Positions 8,473-18,657 are shown, counted from the stretch's first letter. The stretch is DNA of 64,000 nt from Ruficoccus amylovorans (GCF_014230085.1 NZ_JACHVB010000035.1:248001-312000); one strand, 5' to 3'. Notes: generated by a model not told the origin, from the sequence alone. Translations and numbers: made by a program.

Positions 8473-9504
8473 TCACTTCTTGACGGCTTTCTTGGCAGGG
8501 GTGCGGTTTTTGCTGTCGAAGGCGGCGTCGAAGGCCAGGCCGGAGGGCTTGAAGTCGATGCGTTTGACGAATTCGCAGGATTCCTTCGCGCCGTGGAAGC
8601 GGTCCATGCGGATGTCTTCCCACTCGACCGAGAGCGGGCCTTCGTAGCCGATGTCGTTGAGGGCGACGATGATTTCCTCGAAGTTGATGTCCCCGTGGCC
8701 GAGGGAGCGGAAGTCCCAGTAGCGGCGCGGGTCGCCGAACTCGGTGTGCCCGCCGAAAACACCGACGGTGCCGTCGCCGTGGCCCCACCAGGCGTCCTTC
8801 ATGTGGACATGGTAGATGCGGTCCTTGAAGCGGCGGATGAACTTCACGTAGTCCACACCCTGATAGCCGAGGTGGGAGGGGTCGTAGTTAAAGCCGAAGG
8901 TCTCGCGGTTACCGAGGGCGTCCAGGGCGCGTTCGGCGCTGGCGATATCGAAGGCGATTTCGGTCGGGTGTACCTCCAGGGCGAATTTGACCTTGCACTT
9001 GTCGAACTCGTCCAGAATCGGGTTCCACATCTCGGCGAAGTACTTGAAGCCCTCGTCGATCATGCGCGGCGTGACCGGGGGAAAGGAGTAGAGCAGGTGC
9101 CAGATGGAGGAGCCGACGAAGCCGTTGACCACGGACACGCCCATGTTGCGGGCGGCGCGGGCGGTGGCTTTCATCGTGCTGACGGCCCACTCGCGCTTTT
9201 TCTCGGAGTTGCCGGCGCACTTGGCGGGGGCGAAGCCGTCGGTGCGGGCGTCGTCATTGGGGTCGCACACGAGCTGCCCGGCCAGGTGGTTGGAGATGGC
9301 GAAGCAGTCGAGCTTGTTGCGCTTGAGCATGGCGCGCTTCTGGGCGCAGTACTTTTTGTCCTTGGAGGCCTTGAGGACATCAAAGTGGTCGCCCCAGCAG
9401 GCCAGTTCCAGGCCGTTGTAGCCCATCTCGCCGGCGGCCTTGGCGAGCTTGGTCAGTGGAAGGTCGGCCCATTGGCCGGTGAAGAGGGTGACGGGTCGGG
9501 ACAT
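8473..9504 (-). CDS. Sugar phosphate isomerase/epimerase (xylose-isomerase-like TIM barrel)
   Basis: The 343-residue protein is an AP-endonuclease-2/xylose-isomerase-like TIM barrel. The metal site is visible along the strands: 'FALEVHPTE' (Glu), '[11 protein letters not shown]' (Asp and His), '[10 protein letters not shown]' (His) and 'SVEWED' (Glu), in the family order. Such enzymes isomerise or epimerise sugars or keto-inositols and are often paired with Gfo/Idh/MocA dehydrogenases, as here (gene at 7022). It is the first gene of the operon; the promoter should lie in 9505-9815. The C-terminal lysine-rich tail is not conserved. Substrate unknown. Confidence 0.9.
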   Translation of the reverse strand: MSRPVTLFTGQWADLPLTKLAKAAGEMGYNGLELACWGDHFDVLKASKDKKYCAQKRAMLKRNKLDCFAISNHLAGQLVCDPNDDARTDGFAPAKCAGNSEKKREWAVSTMKATARAARNMGVSVVNGFVGSSIWHLLYSFPPVTPRMIDEGFKYFAEMWNPILDEFDKCKVKFALEVHPTEIAFDIASAERALDALGNRETFGFNYDPSHLGYQGVDYVKFIRRFKDRIYHVHMKDAWWGHGDGTVGVFGGHTEFGDPRRYWDFRSLGHGDINFEEIIVALNDIGYEGPLSVEWEDIRMDRFHGAKESCEFVKRIDFKPSGLAFDAAFDSKNRTPAKKAVKK

Positions 9505-9815
9505 GCGCTAAGCTCCTGGTTGTACTGTTGGAAATCTATGGCCCGGGTCGTGTCTTCAAATGATCTCACGTCAGCCGTAATGTGAAGTCACGCTCCAAGG
9601 GGGACAATCGAGACTGCTTTTGTGCAACAAAGGCCGGGGGGATGGCAAACGATTTTGCGGGCCAAGTGTATCGAATTACTCGGAGAATATCGAATTTCTC
9701 GGATGAGGAGGCAGAGATTTAACCCGGAACGCGCTGTGACGATAGCCAAGGTAGGGAGAGTTGACGGTTGCCATTGCTGGAAGCTTAGCCATGAGTCAAC
9801 TCTCTCACTCCTGAC
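9505..9815. promoter_or_regulatory. Divergent promoter region with a 16-bp direct repeat
   Basis: This 311-bp gap separates the divergent isomerase and TPR genes and must hold both promoters. It contains two copies of TATCGAATTNCTCGGA at 9669-9684 and 9688-9703 (15/16 identical, 19-bp period, about two helical turns). This looks like paired sites for a DNA-binding protein. No gene is credible here. Confidence 0.5.
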
Positions 9816-11501
9816 ATGACGCCCGAATCCAAGAAGCGTTTCACCTGGACCCTCGCCGTGCTGGCCTTGGGGGTGGTGGTGGCCGCGCTCGCTGCCCGGC
9901 CGCTGATGCGTGCCTATCGGGAGCACAATGCCCGGCAGGATGTCGCACAGGCGCGTGTCTTCCTCGGTGAAAAGGACTACGAGGCTGCGCTGGAGGCGGC
10001 CCATCGGGCCTATGTGGCGGACCCGCTCAACCCCGATGTGGTGCGCACGGTGGCGATGATTTATAACGACATCGACCCGGTCAAGGCCGAGGAATTCTGG
10101 GCTGAGGCCTTTGAACTCTCCGGCGATAACAATGACTTGGGCAACTGGGTCTCCGCCGCCCTCAAGGCCGGAGACTTTGAGACGGCCCGCGAGCAACTGG
10201 AGGTGATGAAGGCGCGCGGGCTGGAGGACTCGGCCTGGCTTTTTTACAACGGACAGGTGCTTCTGCACGATCAGGACGTGAACGGTGCGCTGGTCGAGGC
10301 GCGCAAAGCGCTTGCCCTGAAGCCGACCGACGAGCGCGTGCATTTTTTCTTTGTCCGGCTGACTCAGCTCTCGCCGGATGAGGCCCTGCGCAAGGAGGGG
10401 ATGGACTACCTCTGGCGGCTGGCCCGGCAGCGGGATACGCTCGGCCTTCGGGCCTTGCGCAATCTGGCCGAGTACACGACCAACACGGATGCCGAGCGGC
10501 TGGAAATCATTCGCCTGCTCAAGGAGCATCCTCAGGTCACACGCGAGGATCGCCTGCTCGCACTGCGCCTGGGGTACCAGCTCCCCGGGGCCAACGCCGA
10601 AGCGAATCTGGAGCAGGCCGAGCGCTTTTTCGACTTGAGTAGCCCGCTCGACCTCGTGGAACTGGGCCGCTGGCTCAACCTCCAGGGCCGTTATGAGCAG
10701 ACGCTTGCGCTGATCCCCTCCGATATGGCCTTCGCCCGCAAGGACTTGTTTCTGGTCAGGCTCGATGCGCTGGCCCAGCTCGGGCGCTGGGAGGAGATCG
10801 GCGAGATCATTCAGCGCCCGCACGCGCCGCTGGACGAGTTTTTGAAATTCCTTTTTCTTTCGCGGGTTTATTTCGAGACCGGAAAACTCGCCGAGGCGGA
10901 AATTACCTGGGACCGCGCAGTGTTGGAGGCCTCGCGCGAGGTGGACAAGCTCTGGTATCTGGTCAAATACGCCCGGCAGCTCAATTTCAACGCCGAGGCG
11001 ATCAAGGCGCTCTGGCGTCTGGCCGATTATCCGGCGCAGAAGCGCCAGGCCTATGCGCAACTGCTCGTGCTCTACCAACTGGGACACGACACCGCTGGCA
11101 TGCTGCGCGTGCTCGACCGGATGCTGGTCAGCTATCCGGATAATTTCTCCGTGCTCAATGACTGGGCCTACATTAATCTCCTGCGCAACCAGCGGGTGCC
11201 GGAGGCCTTACGGGCCGCCCAGCGGGTCCTGCGCGAGAGCACCCAGCCGTTTCTGGCTCATTACGTGACGCTCGCGCTGGCTTATTACCGGACAGGGGAT
11301 TTTAAGCAGGCGCTCGACACGCTCCAACCGCTCCAGATCAACTGGGCCGAGGCCCCGGCCAAGTGGCGGGTGGTTTTCGCCGCTATCCTCCGGGCCAACG
11401 GACGATTCTCCGACGCCGCGCTCATGCTTTCCGGCGTTCATGCCGAAGACCTGTTACCGGAGGAACTGGCACTTGTACGGGCGGGTGGATCGGCGTCTTG
11501 A
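9816..11501 (+). CDS. TPR-repeat protein with N-terminal membrane anchor
   Basis: The 561-residue protein starts with a short basic segment and one membrane helix (about residues 10-30, 'WTLAVLALGVVVAALAA'). The rest is alpha-helical with tetratricopeptide character ('YEAALEAAHRAYVADPLNPD' near residue 50 and again near 150, 380 and 480), so it is probably an anchored scaffold facing the periplasm. TPR proteins of this shape mediate protein interaction. No enzymatic domain is seen. It stands alone between a divergent operon and the acyltransferase gene, so its partner is not indicated. Confidence 0.8.
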   Translation: MTPESKKRFTWTLAVLALGVVVAALAARPLMRAYREHNARQDVAQARVFLGEKDYEAALEAAHRAYVADPLNPDVVRTVAMIYNDIDPVKAEEFWAEAFELSGDNNDLGNWVSAALKAGDFETAREQLEVMKARGLEDSAWLFYNGQVLLHDQDVNGALVEARKALALKPTDERVHFFFVRLTQLSPDEALRKEGMDYLWRLARQRDTLGLRALRNLAEYTTNTDAERLEIIRLLKEHPQVTREDRLLALRLGYQLPGANAEANLEQAERFFDLSSPLDLVELGRWLNLQGRYEQTLALIPSDMAFARKDLFLVRLDALAQLGRWEEIGEIIQRPHAPLDEFLKFLFLSRVYFETGKLAEAEITWDRAVLEASREVDKLWYLVKYARQLNFNAEAIKALWRLADYPAQKRQAYAQLLVLYQLGHDTAGMLRVLDRMLVSYPDNFSVLNDWAYINLLRNQRVPEALRAAQRVLRESTQPFLAHYVTLALAYYRTGDFKQALDTLQPLQINWAEAPAKWRVVFAAILRANGRFSDAALMLSGVHAEDLLPEELALVRAGGSAS

Positions 11502-11669
11502 ATGGCGTCATTTTTTGCACATGGGTATTCTATATATGTACGGATCGTAGGTGTTTTTTTAAGGGAGGCAATGGGAGGTATGGTTTTTATCCTGTTGGTT
11601 TACAGGTTTTAATGAATTAGATTGAGCCCTATCGGGCGCGGTTGGCATGCCTCGGGCAAAGAGATAGGC

Positions 11670-13976
11670 ATGGAAAGCTTATCTTGGATTAACAGCCCGG
11701 TCGAAGGGTTGCTGGTGGGAACGCTGGTGGTGTTCGTCATTGTCTGGCTGCCACTCATGGCCTATGCCTGGGGTGGCAACGTCTTGCGGCTGGGGCTGCT
11801 CTGGAGTATCCGGCGGGTGTACCGGGTGCGGGCGCGCGGACTGGAAAATCTCCCCGTCGAGGGCGGGGCGTTGCTGGTCTGTAATCATGTCAGCTACGTG
11901 GATGCGCTGGTGTTGGCGGCGGTCTCGCCCCGGCCCATCCGCTTCCTCAGCGCCGATTATCTCCAGCGCAAGCCGCTGCTGGGGGCCTTCTTGCGGTGGG
12001 CGAAGGTCATTCCGGTCTCGCCGGAACGCTCGAAGGAAGCCATCCGCACGGCCTCGGAGTGCCTGCGCCGGGGCGAAGTGGTGGGCATCTTTCCGGAAGG
12101 ACGCCTGAGCCGCGACGGGCGCGTGAACGCGTTTAAGTCCGGTTTCGAGCTGATCGCCCGCCGGGGAGGAGCACCGGTGGTGCCGGTCAACCTCGGGGGA
12201 CTGTGGGGGTCGATTTTCAGCTTTGCAGGCGGGCGATTTTTCTGGAAACTCCCCCGTAAAATCCCCTATCCCGTCCATATCACGATGGGTTTACCCACCG
12301 ATCCGCGCACAATGACAGCAGACCAAGCCCGACAGACCGTCCTTGACCTCGGCGTTGACGCCTACGAACAGAAGCCCGAACTTCAGGAGCACCTGGCGTG
12401 GCGCTCGCTGCTGGGCCTCAAGGCCAACCTCGACAAGGAACTTATCGTGGACCGGGCGCAGGGGCGTCGCGGCTTCAAGGGCGGGGTCGTGCTCGCGCTC
12501 GCGCTCGGGCTGGCCAAGCGCCTGCGCCGCGAGTGCCACGAGGAGCGCATCGGGCTGGTGCTGCCTCCCGGCGCGGCTGGGGTCGTGGGCAACCTCGCCG
12601 TGGTCCTGGCGGGCAAGACGCCCGTCAACCTGAACTTCACGCTCGGGCGCGAAGCGGTCACAGCCTGCATTGAGCGGGCCGGGATCAAGACCATCATGAC
12701 CGTCGGCCCGATCAAGGAAAAGATCGACGAGAAATGCCCCGGCTTCCCGTGGACGGAGAAGCAGATCGACGTGAAGGACGCGCTTCAGGGCATGTCCAAG
12801 CTCGGGATCGCCCTGCGCCTGGCCGCCGCGAAGCTCCTCCCCGCGGGCTTGCTGGCCACTCTCTTCGGCGTCCCGCGCAAAGGCGGGCGGGCCGAGGCGG
12901 CCATCCTCTTTACCAGCGGGAGCGACGGTGCGCCCAAGGGTGTCGTCCTCTCGCACCGTAACCTGATTGCCAACTGCGTGCAAATCTCGCTCTGCCGCGC
13001 CCTGCCGATCAACGAGACCATGCTGGCCAACCTGCCCATCTTCCACAGCTTCGGGTTCACGGTCACGGTCTGGGTGCCGCTGCTGTACGGCTTGCGCACG
13101 GTTTACACGCCCACGCCGCTGGACTTCAAGCTGGCGGCCCGCGCCATCCGCGAGGAGAAGTGCGGCATCCTGCTGGGGACGCCGACTTTCTTCCGCCCTT
13201 ACCTGAAGCGGGTGGACGCCGCCGACCTGGCCTCGCTCAAGCTCGCCATCGCCGGGGCCGAGAAGACCCCGAAGGGCTTTCATCAGGCTTGGGAAGAGCG
13301 CTTCCCGAAGTGCTTTTACCTGGAGGGCTACGGCTTGACCGAGACCACGCCCGTGGTCGGTGTGAACGAGCCGGACATCCTCTCCGACAACCCCGACGAC
13401 TGCGTGATCGGCACGCGTTCGGGCTCTATCGGGCGACTCTTCCCCGGGATGGCGGTGCGTATCCGCAGCCTGGAGACGGACGAGCTTCAGCCTTTGAATC
13501 AGACCGGGATCGTGGAGTTCAAGGGGCCGAACGTCTTCGAGGGCTACCTCGACGAGCCGGAGAAAACCGCCAGCGTCCTGCGCGAGGGGTGGCTGACCAC
13601 CGGCGACCTCGGGCGCGTGGACCAGGACGGGTTCCTTTACATCGAGGGGCGCATCTCGCGCTTCTCCAAGATCGGCGGCGAAATGGTGCCCCACGGCACG
13701 GTCGAGACTGCTGTGGCCCGCGCCCTCGGGGTTGACGACAGCGAGATCCCGCTCATCGCGGTCTCTGCCCGCCAAGACCCGGCCAAGGGTGAGGCGCTCG
13801 TGCTGCTGGCCGCCATCGACATCGACCGCGAAGCCCTGGCCCGCAGTCTGGCCGAAGCCGGCCTGGCCAATCTCTGGATCCCCCGCGAAGTGCGCCGGGT
13901 GGAGGAGATTCCCACCCTCGGCTCGGGCAAGCTCGACATCAAGGCCCTCAAGGACCTCGCCAACACGAAAGTTTGA
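11670..13976 (+). CDS. Fused 1-acyl-glycerol-phosphate acyltransferase / acyl-AMP ligase (Aas-like)
   Basis: The 768-residue protein (start chosen at 11670, before the first membrane helix) joins two enzymes. Residues about 50-230 form a PlsC-type acyltransferase with 'CNHVSYVDALVLA' (HX4D) and 'GIFPEGRLSRDG' (EGR). Residues about 260-760 form an AMP-binding acyl ligase with 'FTSGSDGAPKGVVLSHRNL', 'YLEGYGLTETTPVVG' and 'LTTGDLGRVDQDGFLYIEG'. This is the order of E. coli Aas, which activates a fatty acid onto ACP and re-acylates lysophospholipid. The protein should sit at the inner membrane and act in phospholipid repair. The major facilitator part found in some relatives is absent. Confidence 0.9.
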   Translation: MESLSWINSPVEGLLVGTLVVFVIVWLPLMAYAWGGNVLRLGLLWSIRRVYRVRARGLENLPVEGGALLVCNHVSYVDALVLAAVSPRPIRFLSADYLQRKPLLGAFLRWAKVIPVSPERSKEAIRTASECLRRGEVVGIFPEGRLSRDGRVNAFKSGFELIARRGGAPVVPVNLGGLWGSIFSFAGGRFFWKLPRKIPYPVHITMGLPTDPRTMTADQARQTVLDLGVDAYEQKPELQEHLAWRSLLGLKANLDKELIVDRAQGRRGFKGGVVLALALGLAKRLRRECHEERIGLVLPPGAAGVVGNLAVVLAGKTPVNLNFTLGREAVTACIERAGIKTIMTVGPIKEKIDEKCPGFPWTEKQIDVKDALQGMSKLGIALRLAAAKLLPAGLLATLFGVPRKGGRAEAAILFTSGSDGAPKGVVLSHRNLIANCVQISLCRALPINETMLANLPIFHSFGFTVTVWVPLLYGLRTVYTPTPLDFKLAARAIREEKCGILLGTPTFFRPYLKRVDAADLASLKLAIAGAEKTPKGFHQAWEERFPKCFYLEGYGLTETTPVVGVNEPDILSDNPDDCVIGTRSGSIGRLFPGMAVRIRSLETDELQPLNQTGIVEFKGPNVFEGYLDEPEKTASVLREGWLTTGDLGRVDQDGFLYIEGRISRFSKIGGEMVPHGTVETAVARALGVDDSEIPLIAVSARQDPAKGEALVLLAAIDIDREALARSLAEAGLANLWIPREVRRVEEIPTLGSGKLDIKALKDLANTKV

Positions 13977-14021
13977 GCCGCGACAGTAGCCGCGCTTCGG
14001 CCTCGGTCATTCAAGGCAGAA

Positions 14022-14100
14022 ATTTAACAGGAAGAGCGGAAAGAGCGCTAAGAAAGACCGGAGGCATCTGCTTCCTTACTTTCCGGCCTTTCTGTTAAAT
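14022..14100. repeat. Inverted intergenic repeat F downstream of the acyltransferase
   Basis: Arms 14022-14043 (starting ATTTAACAGGAAGAGCGG) and 14079-14100 match in inverse orientation at 19 of 22 positions around a 35-bp loop. It may act as a transcription stop for the acyltransferase gene. A related half-arm (TAACAGG, AGCGGAGAGC) is seen near 22115. Confidence 0.65.
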
Positions 14101-14170
14101 CTCTTAATTCTCAAAATGAGCGATGATTCGTATTCATTGCCTCTTTGAACTTTAAGTAATATAAATTGCT

Positions 14171-15082
14171 ATGAAATCATTTTTTAACAAAACCCATTTT
14201 TACAATACCGACACGGTTTACCCCTCAAGGGGCGGTCTGGAAGAGTTGCTCGACCTGCGTACCGGCGACGTGATTTTTACCCGGATCGGGGGCTTCCTCT
14301 TCGGTCGTGTGGCCGAGGCGACGGGGAGCTGGACTTCGCACGTCGGCGTGCTCCACCACTGCGAGGACGGGCGCTGGTGGGTGGCCGAGAGTGCGGTGCC
14401 TCGTGTCCGGTTGACCCCGCTGGAGAAGTTTGTCGACCGCTCCGAGCGGGGACGCTTCGAGATCCGACGGCTGCGCGAAGGACTCAGCCCGGAGCAGGAG
14501 CGGCGGATGGTCAAGGCGGCGTACCGGCACTTGGGAGTGTGGTACGACTTCGGATTCAACTTCGACTCGCGCCGCCAGTTCTGCTCGAAGTTCGTGGACG
14601 CGGTTTACCGTGAGGCGGTCGGTTTCGGCGTCGGGCGGGTGGAGCGGTTCTCCGCGCTGCTGGCCCGCCAGCCGAAGGCCGCGCTGGGCTTCTGGCGCTG
14701 GTGGTTCGCCGGGTGGATTCCCCTGCGGCGGCGCACGGTCAGCCCGGCCAGCCAGGCCGGGGACCCGCGCTTTGTCACCGTGGCCGAAGGGATAAAAGAT
14801 CCGTCGCCCGCTGGGCGTAGTGAACCGTGCTGGCGGATTCGCCAGGGAGGGGAGTGGGCAGCGGAGGCGCTTGCTCCGGCTGCAGGTTTAGTCGGGGTGG
14901 CGAGGAGTGGAGAACCTGCCGGGTTCGGACCCGGGGAAACAACCGCGCCTGCCCGGCACATGCTCGGTACTCCTCGCGAGTCTGGTGGGTCAGACACATC
15001 GGGTAAACCATTGCCGGGTGGCGTGCTCAGCCTTGCCGGGGCGGACGGGAAGCGTTTGGCTCTGGAAAGGATTTCCATATGA
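14171..15082 (+). CDS. YiiX/YebB-like permuted papain-fold hydrolase (NlpC/P60 superfamily)
   Basis: Residues about 15-190 match the permuted NlpC/P60 papain fold. 'LRTGDVIFTRIGG' leads to 'SWTSHVGVLHHC' with the catalytic His, and 'RQFCSKFVDAVYRE' carries the catalytic Cys near residue 138. Members cleave lipid or peptide amide/ester bonds, often near the envelope. The family is usually about 180-210 residues. Here the frame continues for about 95 more residues (from about 14790) rich in Gly, Pro, Ala and Arg with no fold, so the annotated end may be run-on through non-coding sequence or a degraded tail. The stop overlaps the next gene by 4 bp. Confidence 0.75.
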   Translation: MKSFFNKTHFYNTDTVYPSRGGLEELLDLRTGDVIFTRIGGFLFGRVAEATGSWTSHVGVLHHCEDGRWWVAESAVPRVRLTPLEKFVDRSERGRFEIRRLREGLSPEQERRMVKAAYRHLGVWYDFGFNFDSRRQFCSKFVDAVYREAVGFGVGRVERFSALLARQPKAALGFWRWWFAGWIPLRRRTVSPASQAGDPRFVTVAEGIKDPSPAGRSEPCWRIRQGGEWAAEALAPAAGLVGVARSGEPAGFGPGETTAPARHMLGTPRESGGSDTSGKPLPGGVLSLAGADGKRLALERISI

Positions 15083-15762
15083 TCGGCCCGAAGCAGATAC
15101 GTCACGTCAGCCTGCCGCGCGAAGGCGCGCCGTTGGTCGTTTTGTTGGGCGGCATCGGCCCGAACCCGCATGTGCCGGGGCGAATGGGACGGGCGCTGTA
15201 CGCGGCCGGTTACGCGGTGGAGGCGATCCATTACCCCTCGACCCGCCACCCGATCCGCGAACTGGTGTCCGAACACGTTGGCCCGGCGCTGGCCAAGGTC
15301 AACACCGCCCCGGCACGCCCGTTGCATTTTGTCACCTTCTCGATGGGCGGGATCATCCTGCGCGAACTCCTGCGGGCGGCTCCGCCGGAGAATTTCTCTC
15401 GTGCCGTCCAGGTGGCCCCGCCCAACAACGGCAGCGAGGTCGCCCAGTTCCTGCTCAACTGGAAATTTTACCGCTGGATGTTCGGCCCGGCGGGCGGGCA
15501 ACTCGGGCAGGGCGACGAGTCTTACCCGAAACAGCTGGGGCCGCTTCCACCCGGTGTGGGCGTGATCGCCGGGACGCGCTCGTTCGATCCGTGGTTCTCG
15601 TGGATGTTCAAGGGGCCGCACGACGGCAAGGTCGCCATAGCCAGCGCGCAGCAGGACGGGATGGCGGACTTCGTGACCGTGCCCGCCGACCACTACCTGA
15701 TCCTCGGCCACCGCGATACCATCCGGCACACGCTGAACTTTTTGCGCGAAGGAAAATTCTGA
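15079..15762 (+). CDS. Alpha/beta-hydrolase (lipase-like)
   Basis: The 227-residue protein has an alpha/beta-hydrolase core. The oxyanion-side segment is 'LVVLLGGIGPNP' (about residues 18-29), the nucleophile elbow 'HFVTFSMGGII' (Ser near residue 89, a GXSXG variant whose first Gly is Thr), a probable Asp in 'KGPHDGKV', and the His in 'LGHRDTI' near the C-terminus. There is no signal peptide. Relatives are triacylglycerol-lipase/PGAP1-like esterases. Its start overlaps the YiiX-like gene by 4 bp, so the two hydrolases are probably translated from one mRNA. Substrate unknown. Confidence 0.8.
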   Translation: MIGPKQIRHVSLPREGAPLVVLLGGIGPNPHVPGRMGRALYAAGYAVEAIHYPSTRHPIRELVSEHVGPALAKVNTAPARPLHFVTFSMGGIILRELLRAAPPENFSRAVQVAPPNNGSEVAQFLLNWKFYRWMFGPAGGQLGQGDESYPKQLGPLPPGVGVIAGTRSFDPWFSWMFKGPHDGKVAIASAQQDGMADFVTVPADHYLILGHRDTIRHTLNFLREGKF

Positions 15763-15889
15763 ACGTTTCCGGTTCCGTCCCCGGCCTTCACGTCCTGGCG
15801 TGATACGCCGTGTGCGCGCCATCTGTTCGGACATAGGGATAACCCGCGCTTGCTTTCTGTAGGGGAATGCCCTTGGATGGACAGGATAC

Positions 15890-17215
15890 ATGCGGGAGAG
15901 CCTTCGCAATCGTATCCAGCGGCGTTTGAACGACATCGAGCAATTCACGATCGATGTCATCTATGACCGTCGCCACGGACTGGCGGAAACCCTTTATGGC
16001 GGGTTTCTGCGGGCACTCTCGTGGCTGTTTGGCGGGATCGTGCAGACGCGCGGCTGGCTTTACCGCAACCGGATTTTCCGCGATCAGCCGCTGGGCTGCC
16101 TCGTCGTGGTGGTGGGCAACCTCACCGTCGGCGGCACTGGCAAGACCCCCGTGGTGGAGAAGTTCGCCCGCTCGCTGCAGGAGCGCGGGCGCAAGGTCGC
16201 CATCCTCTCGCGTGGCTACCGCAGCAAGCCCGAGCGCAAGTACCAGAAGTTCTGGCGATGGCTGACGCACCGCGAGCCGCCCCCGCCGAAGGTCGTCAGC
16301 GACGGCAAGGACGTGCTGCTGGGCTCCTGGGAGGCCGGGGACGAGCCCTTTATGCTCGCCTGCAACCTGCCCGGCGTCGTCGTGCTGGTGGACAAGAATC
16401 GCGTCAAGGCCGGGGAGTACGCGATCCGCAAGTTCGGCTGCGACACCCTCATCCTCGACGACGGCTTCCAGTACATGCCGCTGCGCGGCCAGCTCAACCT
16501 GCTGCTGGTGGACAAGAGCAACCCCTTTGGCAACCAGTGCATGCTCCCGCGCGGTATCCTGCGTGAACCGGTCTCGCACATCCGCCGGGCCAGCTACGTC
16601 TTTTTAACCAAATCCGATGGCGAGCCCGACCCCGAACTGGAGCAGCTGATCCGCCAGCACAAGCCGGACGTGGACCTGATCGAGTGCAGCCACCAGCCGC
16701 AGTACCTCAAGCAGGTTTTCGGGCAGGAGACCCGCTCGCTCGACTCGCTCAAGGGCGTGCGCGTGGCCACTTTCAGTGGTATCGCCGTGCCGGAGAGTTT
16801 CGAGGCGTTCATCCGCCAGCTCGGGGCCAGCATCGTCCACAACCAGCGCTTTCTCGATCACCACCGTTTCACGCCGTTCGAGCTGGACCAGTTTTTCCGT
16901 CACGCCCGCGAGGCCGGGGCCGAGCTGGTCGTGACCACGGAAAAGGACGCCGTGCGCCTCGACCGCGACCACATCCCGCACGAGGTTCCTTTCTTCTACC
17001 TGCGCCTGGAGGTGGGGATTCTCAAGGGTGGCGAGGACTTCGACGCCGCCGTGGCCCGCATTTGTTTTCCTAAAACCGACCTCAAGGCCACCCGCTCGCC
17101 GTTTTTCTCCTCGCGCAATGGCCGGGGACCGGGCGAGGAATCTGGTGACGGCGGCGCGAATGCCCCCGCCGGGGAGACGTCTCCTGATGACGAGATTCAG
17201 GCCCGCGCAGGTTGA
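15890..17215 (+). CDS. lpxK: Tetraacyldisaccharide 4'-kinase
   Basis: The 441-residue protein carries the LpxK Walker A '[19 protein letters not shown]' (about residues 79-97), 'ILSRGYRSK', '[15 protein letters not shown]' and '[12 protein letters not shown]' (Walker B-like, about residues 185-196), all diagnostic. It phosphorylates the 4' position of the lipid A disaccharide precursor at the inner membrane, so the cell makes LPS. It is longer than the typical 330 residues because of an N-terminal extension of about 55 residues and a low-complexity acidic tail of about 40 residues. It is not next to other lpx genes here. Confidence 0.95.
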   Translation: MRESLRNRIQRRLNDIEQFTIDVIYDRRHGLAETLYGGFLRALSWLFGGIVQTRGWLYRNRIFRDQPLGCLVVVVGNLTVGGTGKTPVVEKFARSLQERGRKVAILSRGYRSKPERKYQKFWRWLTHREPPPPKVVSDGKDVLLGSWEAGDEPFMLACNLPGVVVLVDKNRVKAGEYAIRKFGCDTLILDDGFQYMPLRGQLNLLLVDKSNPFGNQCMLPRGILREPVSHIRRASYVFLTKSDGEPDPELEQLIRQHKPDVDLIECSHQPQYLKQVFGQETRSLDSLKGVRVATFSGIAVPESFEAFIRQLGASIVHNQRFLDHHRFTPFELDQFFRHAREAGAELVVTTEKDAVRLDRDHIPHEVPFFYLRLEVGILKGGEDFDAAVARICFPKTDLKATRSPFFSSRNGRGPGEESGDGGANAPAGETSPDDEIQARAG

Positions 17216-17361
17216 GGGGAGGCCATCGGAACCGTTGCGAGAAACCGCCGTTACGGGGCGATCCCCTGAGAGATTATATGCACGAGCATTAGCCGATGTT
17301 ATTTTGCTCTCGCATGGGCAGTGGAGGCACTTTATAAGGCCGCCTGTTTCTTTATACGGAT

Positions 17362-18582
17362 ATGACTGCTGACACGCCAGAAACTACTGCCCCCGCCGCC
17401 GAGAGCACCGCTCCGGTACGCGACCTCGAAATTAAAGACGCCCAGATCATTTTCAACAGTGTCTGGAACGACCTGGAAAAAGAACTCGGGGCCGACAACC
17501 TGTGCTTCCCGAAGGAAATTTTCTGGCTCAACGGCGCGCCCGGTGCCGGTAAGGGCACCCACACCCGCACGGCCATGCAGTACCGCGACTTCACCGAGTC
17601 GCCCATTGTGGTCAGTGACCTGCTCAAGAGTCCCGATGCCCGCAAGCGCATCGACGCCGGGCTGCTCGTGGGCGACCGCGAAGTGACCGATCTTGTCTTC
17701 CGCGCCCTGCTGGAGCCCCGCTACAAGAGTGGCGCGGTGGTGGACGGCTTCCCCCGCACCAAGGTCCAGGTCGAGTGCCTGAAGATGCTTTACAACAAGC
17801 TTAACGAGTTGCGCTCCAGCCACATCAACACCCTGCTGGCGAGCCGTTTCCCCAAGCCGCATTTCCACATTCTGGTGCTCTTCATCGACGAGGATGAGAG
17901 CATCAAGCGCCAACTGCTGCGCGGTCGCAAGGCTATCGAGCACAATCGCGAGGTCGAAATATCCGGCGTGGGCCGGAAGGTCGAAGTCCGCAAGACCGAC
18001 CTCGACGAGGATGCCGCCCGCAACCGCTACCGCACCTTCAAGGAGCAGACCTACGAGGCGCTCCAGTCGCTGCGGGATGTCTTTTTCTACCACTACATCA
18101 ACTCGCAGGGCACCATCGAGGAAGTGCGCCAGCGCATCGTCAACGAGCTCAAGTACCAGAGTTCGCTGGAGCTGGAAGAAGCCACCTTTGACCGGATTTC
18201 CACCATTCCGCTGGCGACATCCATCGTTGTTCACGCCCGGCAGGAACTGGTCAGCCGCCTCGACAGCTACGAGCAGCACGAGCCCGAGCTTTTCGGCCGC
18301 GTGGTTGAGCTGGTGCGCGAAAAGTTTATGCCGATCATCATCCGGCATGCGATTTCTGGCCGTGCCATCGTCAACAGCGAGGCCGACGTTTTCGACCATC
18401 CGCTGGCCTCGGCCATGCTGATCGACATCTTCTCCGAGCGCGGTTTTTACGCCACGGTGGACATTCAGCGTGAGGAGATGCCCGACGCCGTTGACCCGAA
18501 GACCTTTAAGATCACGACCCGCCCCAAGCGCGTTGTGCGCGTCCACATCCGCTTCCCCGGCAGCGAAATCCGCCGCGGCTAG
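17362..18582 (+). CDS. Adenylate-kinase-like nucleoside monophosphate kinase with C-terminal domain
   Basis: Residues about 45-250 form an NMP-kinase domain with Walker A '[19 protein letters not shown]' (near residue 54), '[15 protein letters not shown]' and '[17 protein letters not shown]', the adenylate-kinase order. It transfers phosphate between nucleotides in the cytoplasm. The 406 residues are about twice the usual adenylate kinase length. The C-terminal 150 residues ('[20 protein letters not shown]' and '[20 protein letters not shown]') form a separate domain I cannot name. This longer version seems to be a lineage-specific form; whether it is the only adenylate kinase of the cell cannot be told here. 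Confidence 0.85.
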   Translation: MTADTPETTAPAAESTAPVRDLEIKDAQIIFNSVWNDLEKELGADNLCFPKEIFWLNGAPGAGKGTHTRTAMQYRDFTESPIVVSDLLKSPDARKRIDAGLLVGDREVTDLVFRALLEPRYKSGAVVDGFPRTKVQVECLKMLYNKLNELRSSHINTLLASRFPKPHFHILVLFIDEDESIKRQLLRGRKAIEHNREVEISGVGRKVEVRKTDLDEDAARNRYRTFKEQTYEALQSLRDVFFYHYINSQGTIEEVRQRIVNELKYQSSLELEEATFDRISTIPLATSIVVHARQELVSRLDSYEQHEPELFGRVVELVREKFMPIIIRHAISGRAIVNSEADVFDHPLASAMLIDIFSERGFYATVDIQREEMPDAVDPKTFKITTRPKRVVRVHIRFPGSEIRRG

Positions 18583-18657
18583 GGCGGGTTGCACCCGCTG
18601 GCAATGAGGGGGGCGGGGCCCCCCTACGCGCCCAGAAAGGGCGCTACCCCTGGGTCA

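Noticed and set aside
9622-9819. 65-residue frame upstream of the TPR gene
   Set aside because: It covers the tandem operator-like repeat, has no recognisable feature and overlaps the TPR start; probably chance.
9588-11087. 499-residue open frame on the minus strand
   Set aside because: It is the antisense shadow of the TPR gene (9816-11501); it has no domain or start signal, and GC-rich codon bias explains the lack of stops.
12291-13775. 494-residue open frame on the minus strand
   Set aside because: Antisense of the acyltransferase/acyl-ligase gene, His/Gly/Arg-rich with no fold; the plus-strand gene has clear motifs.
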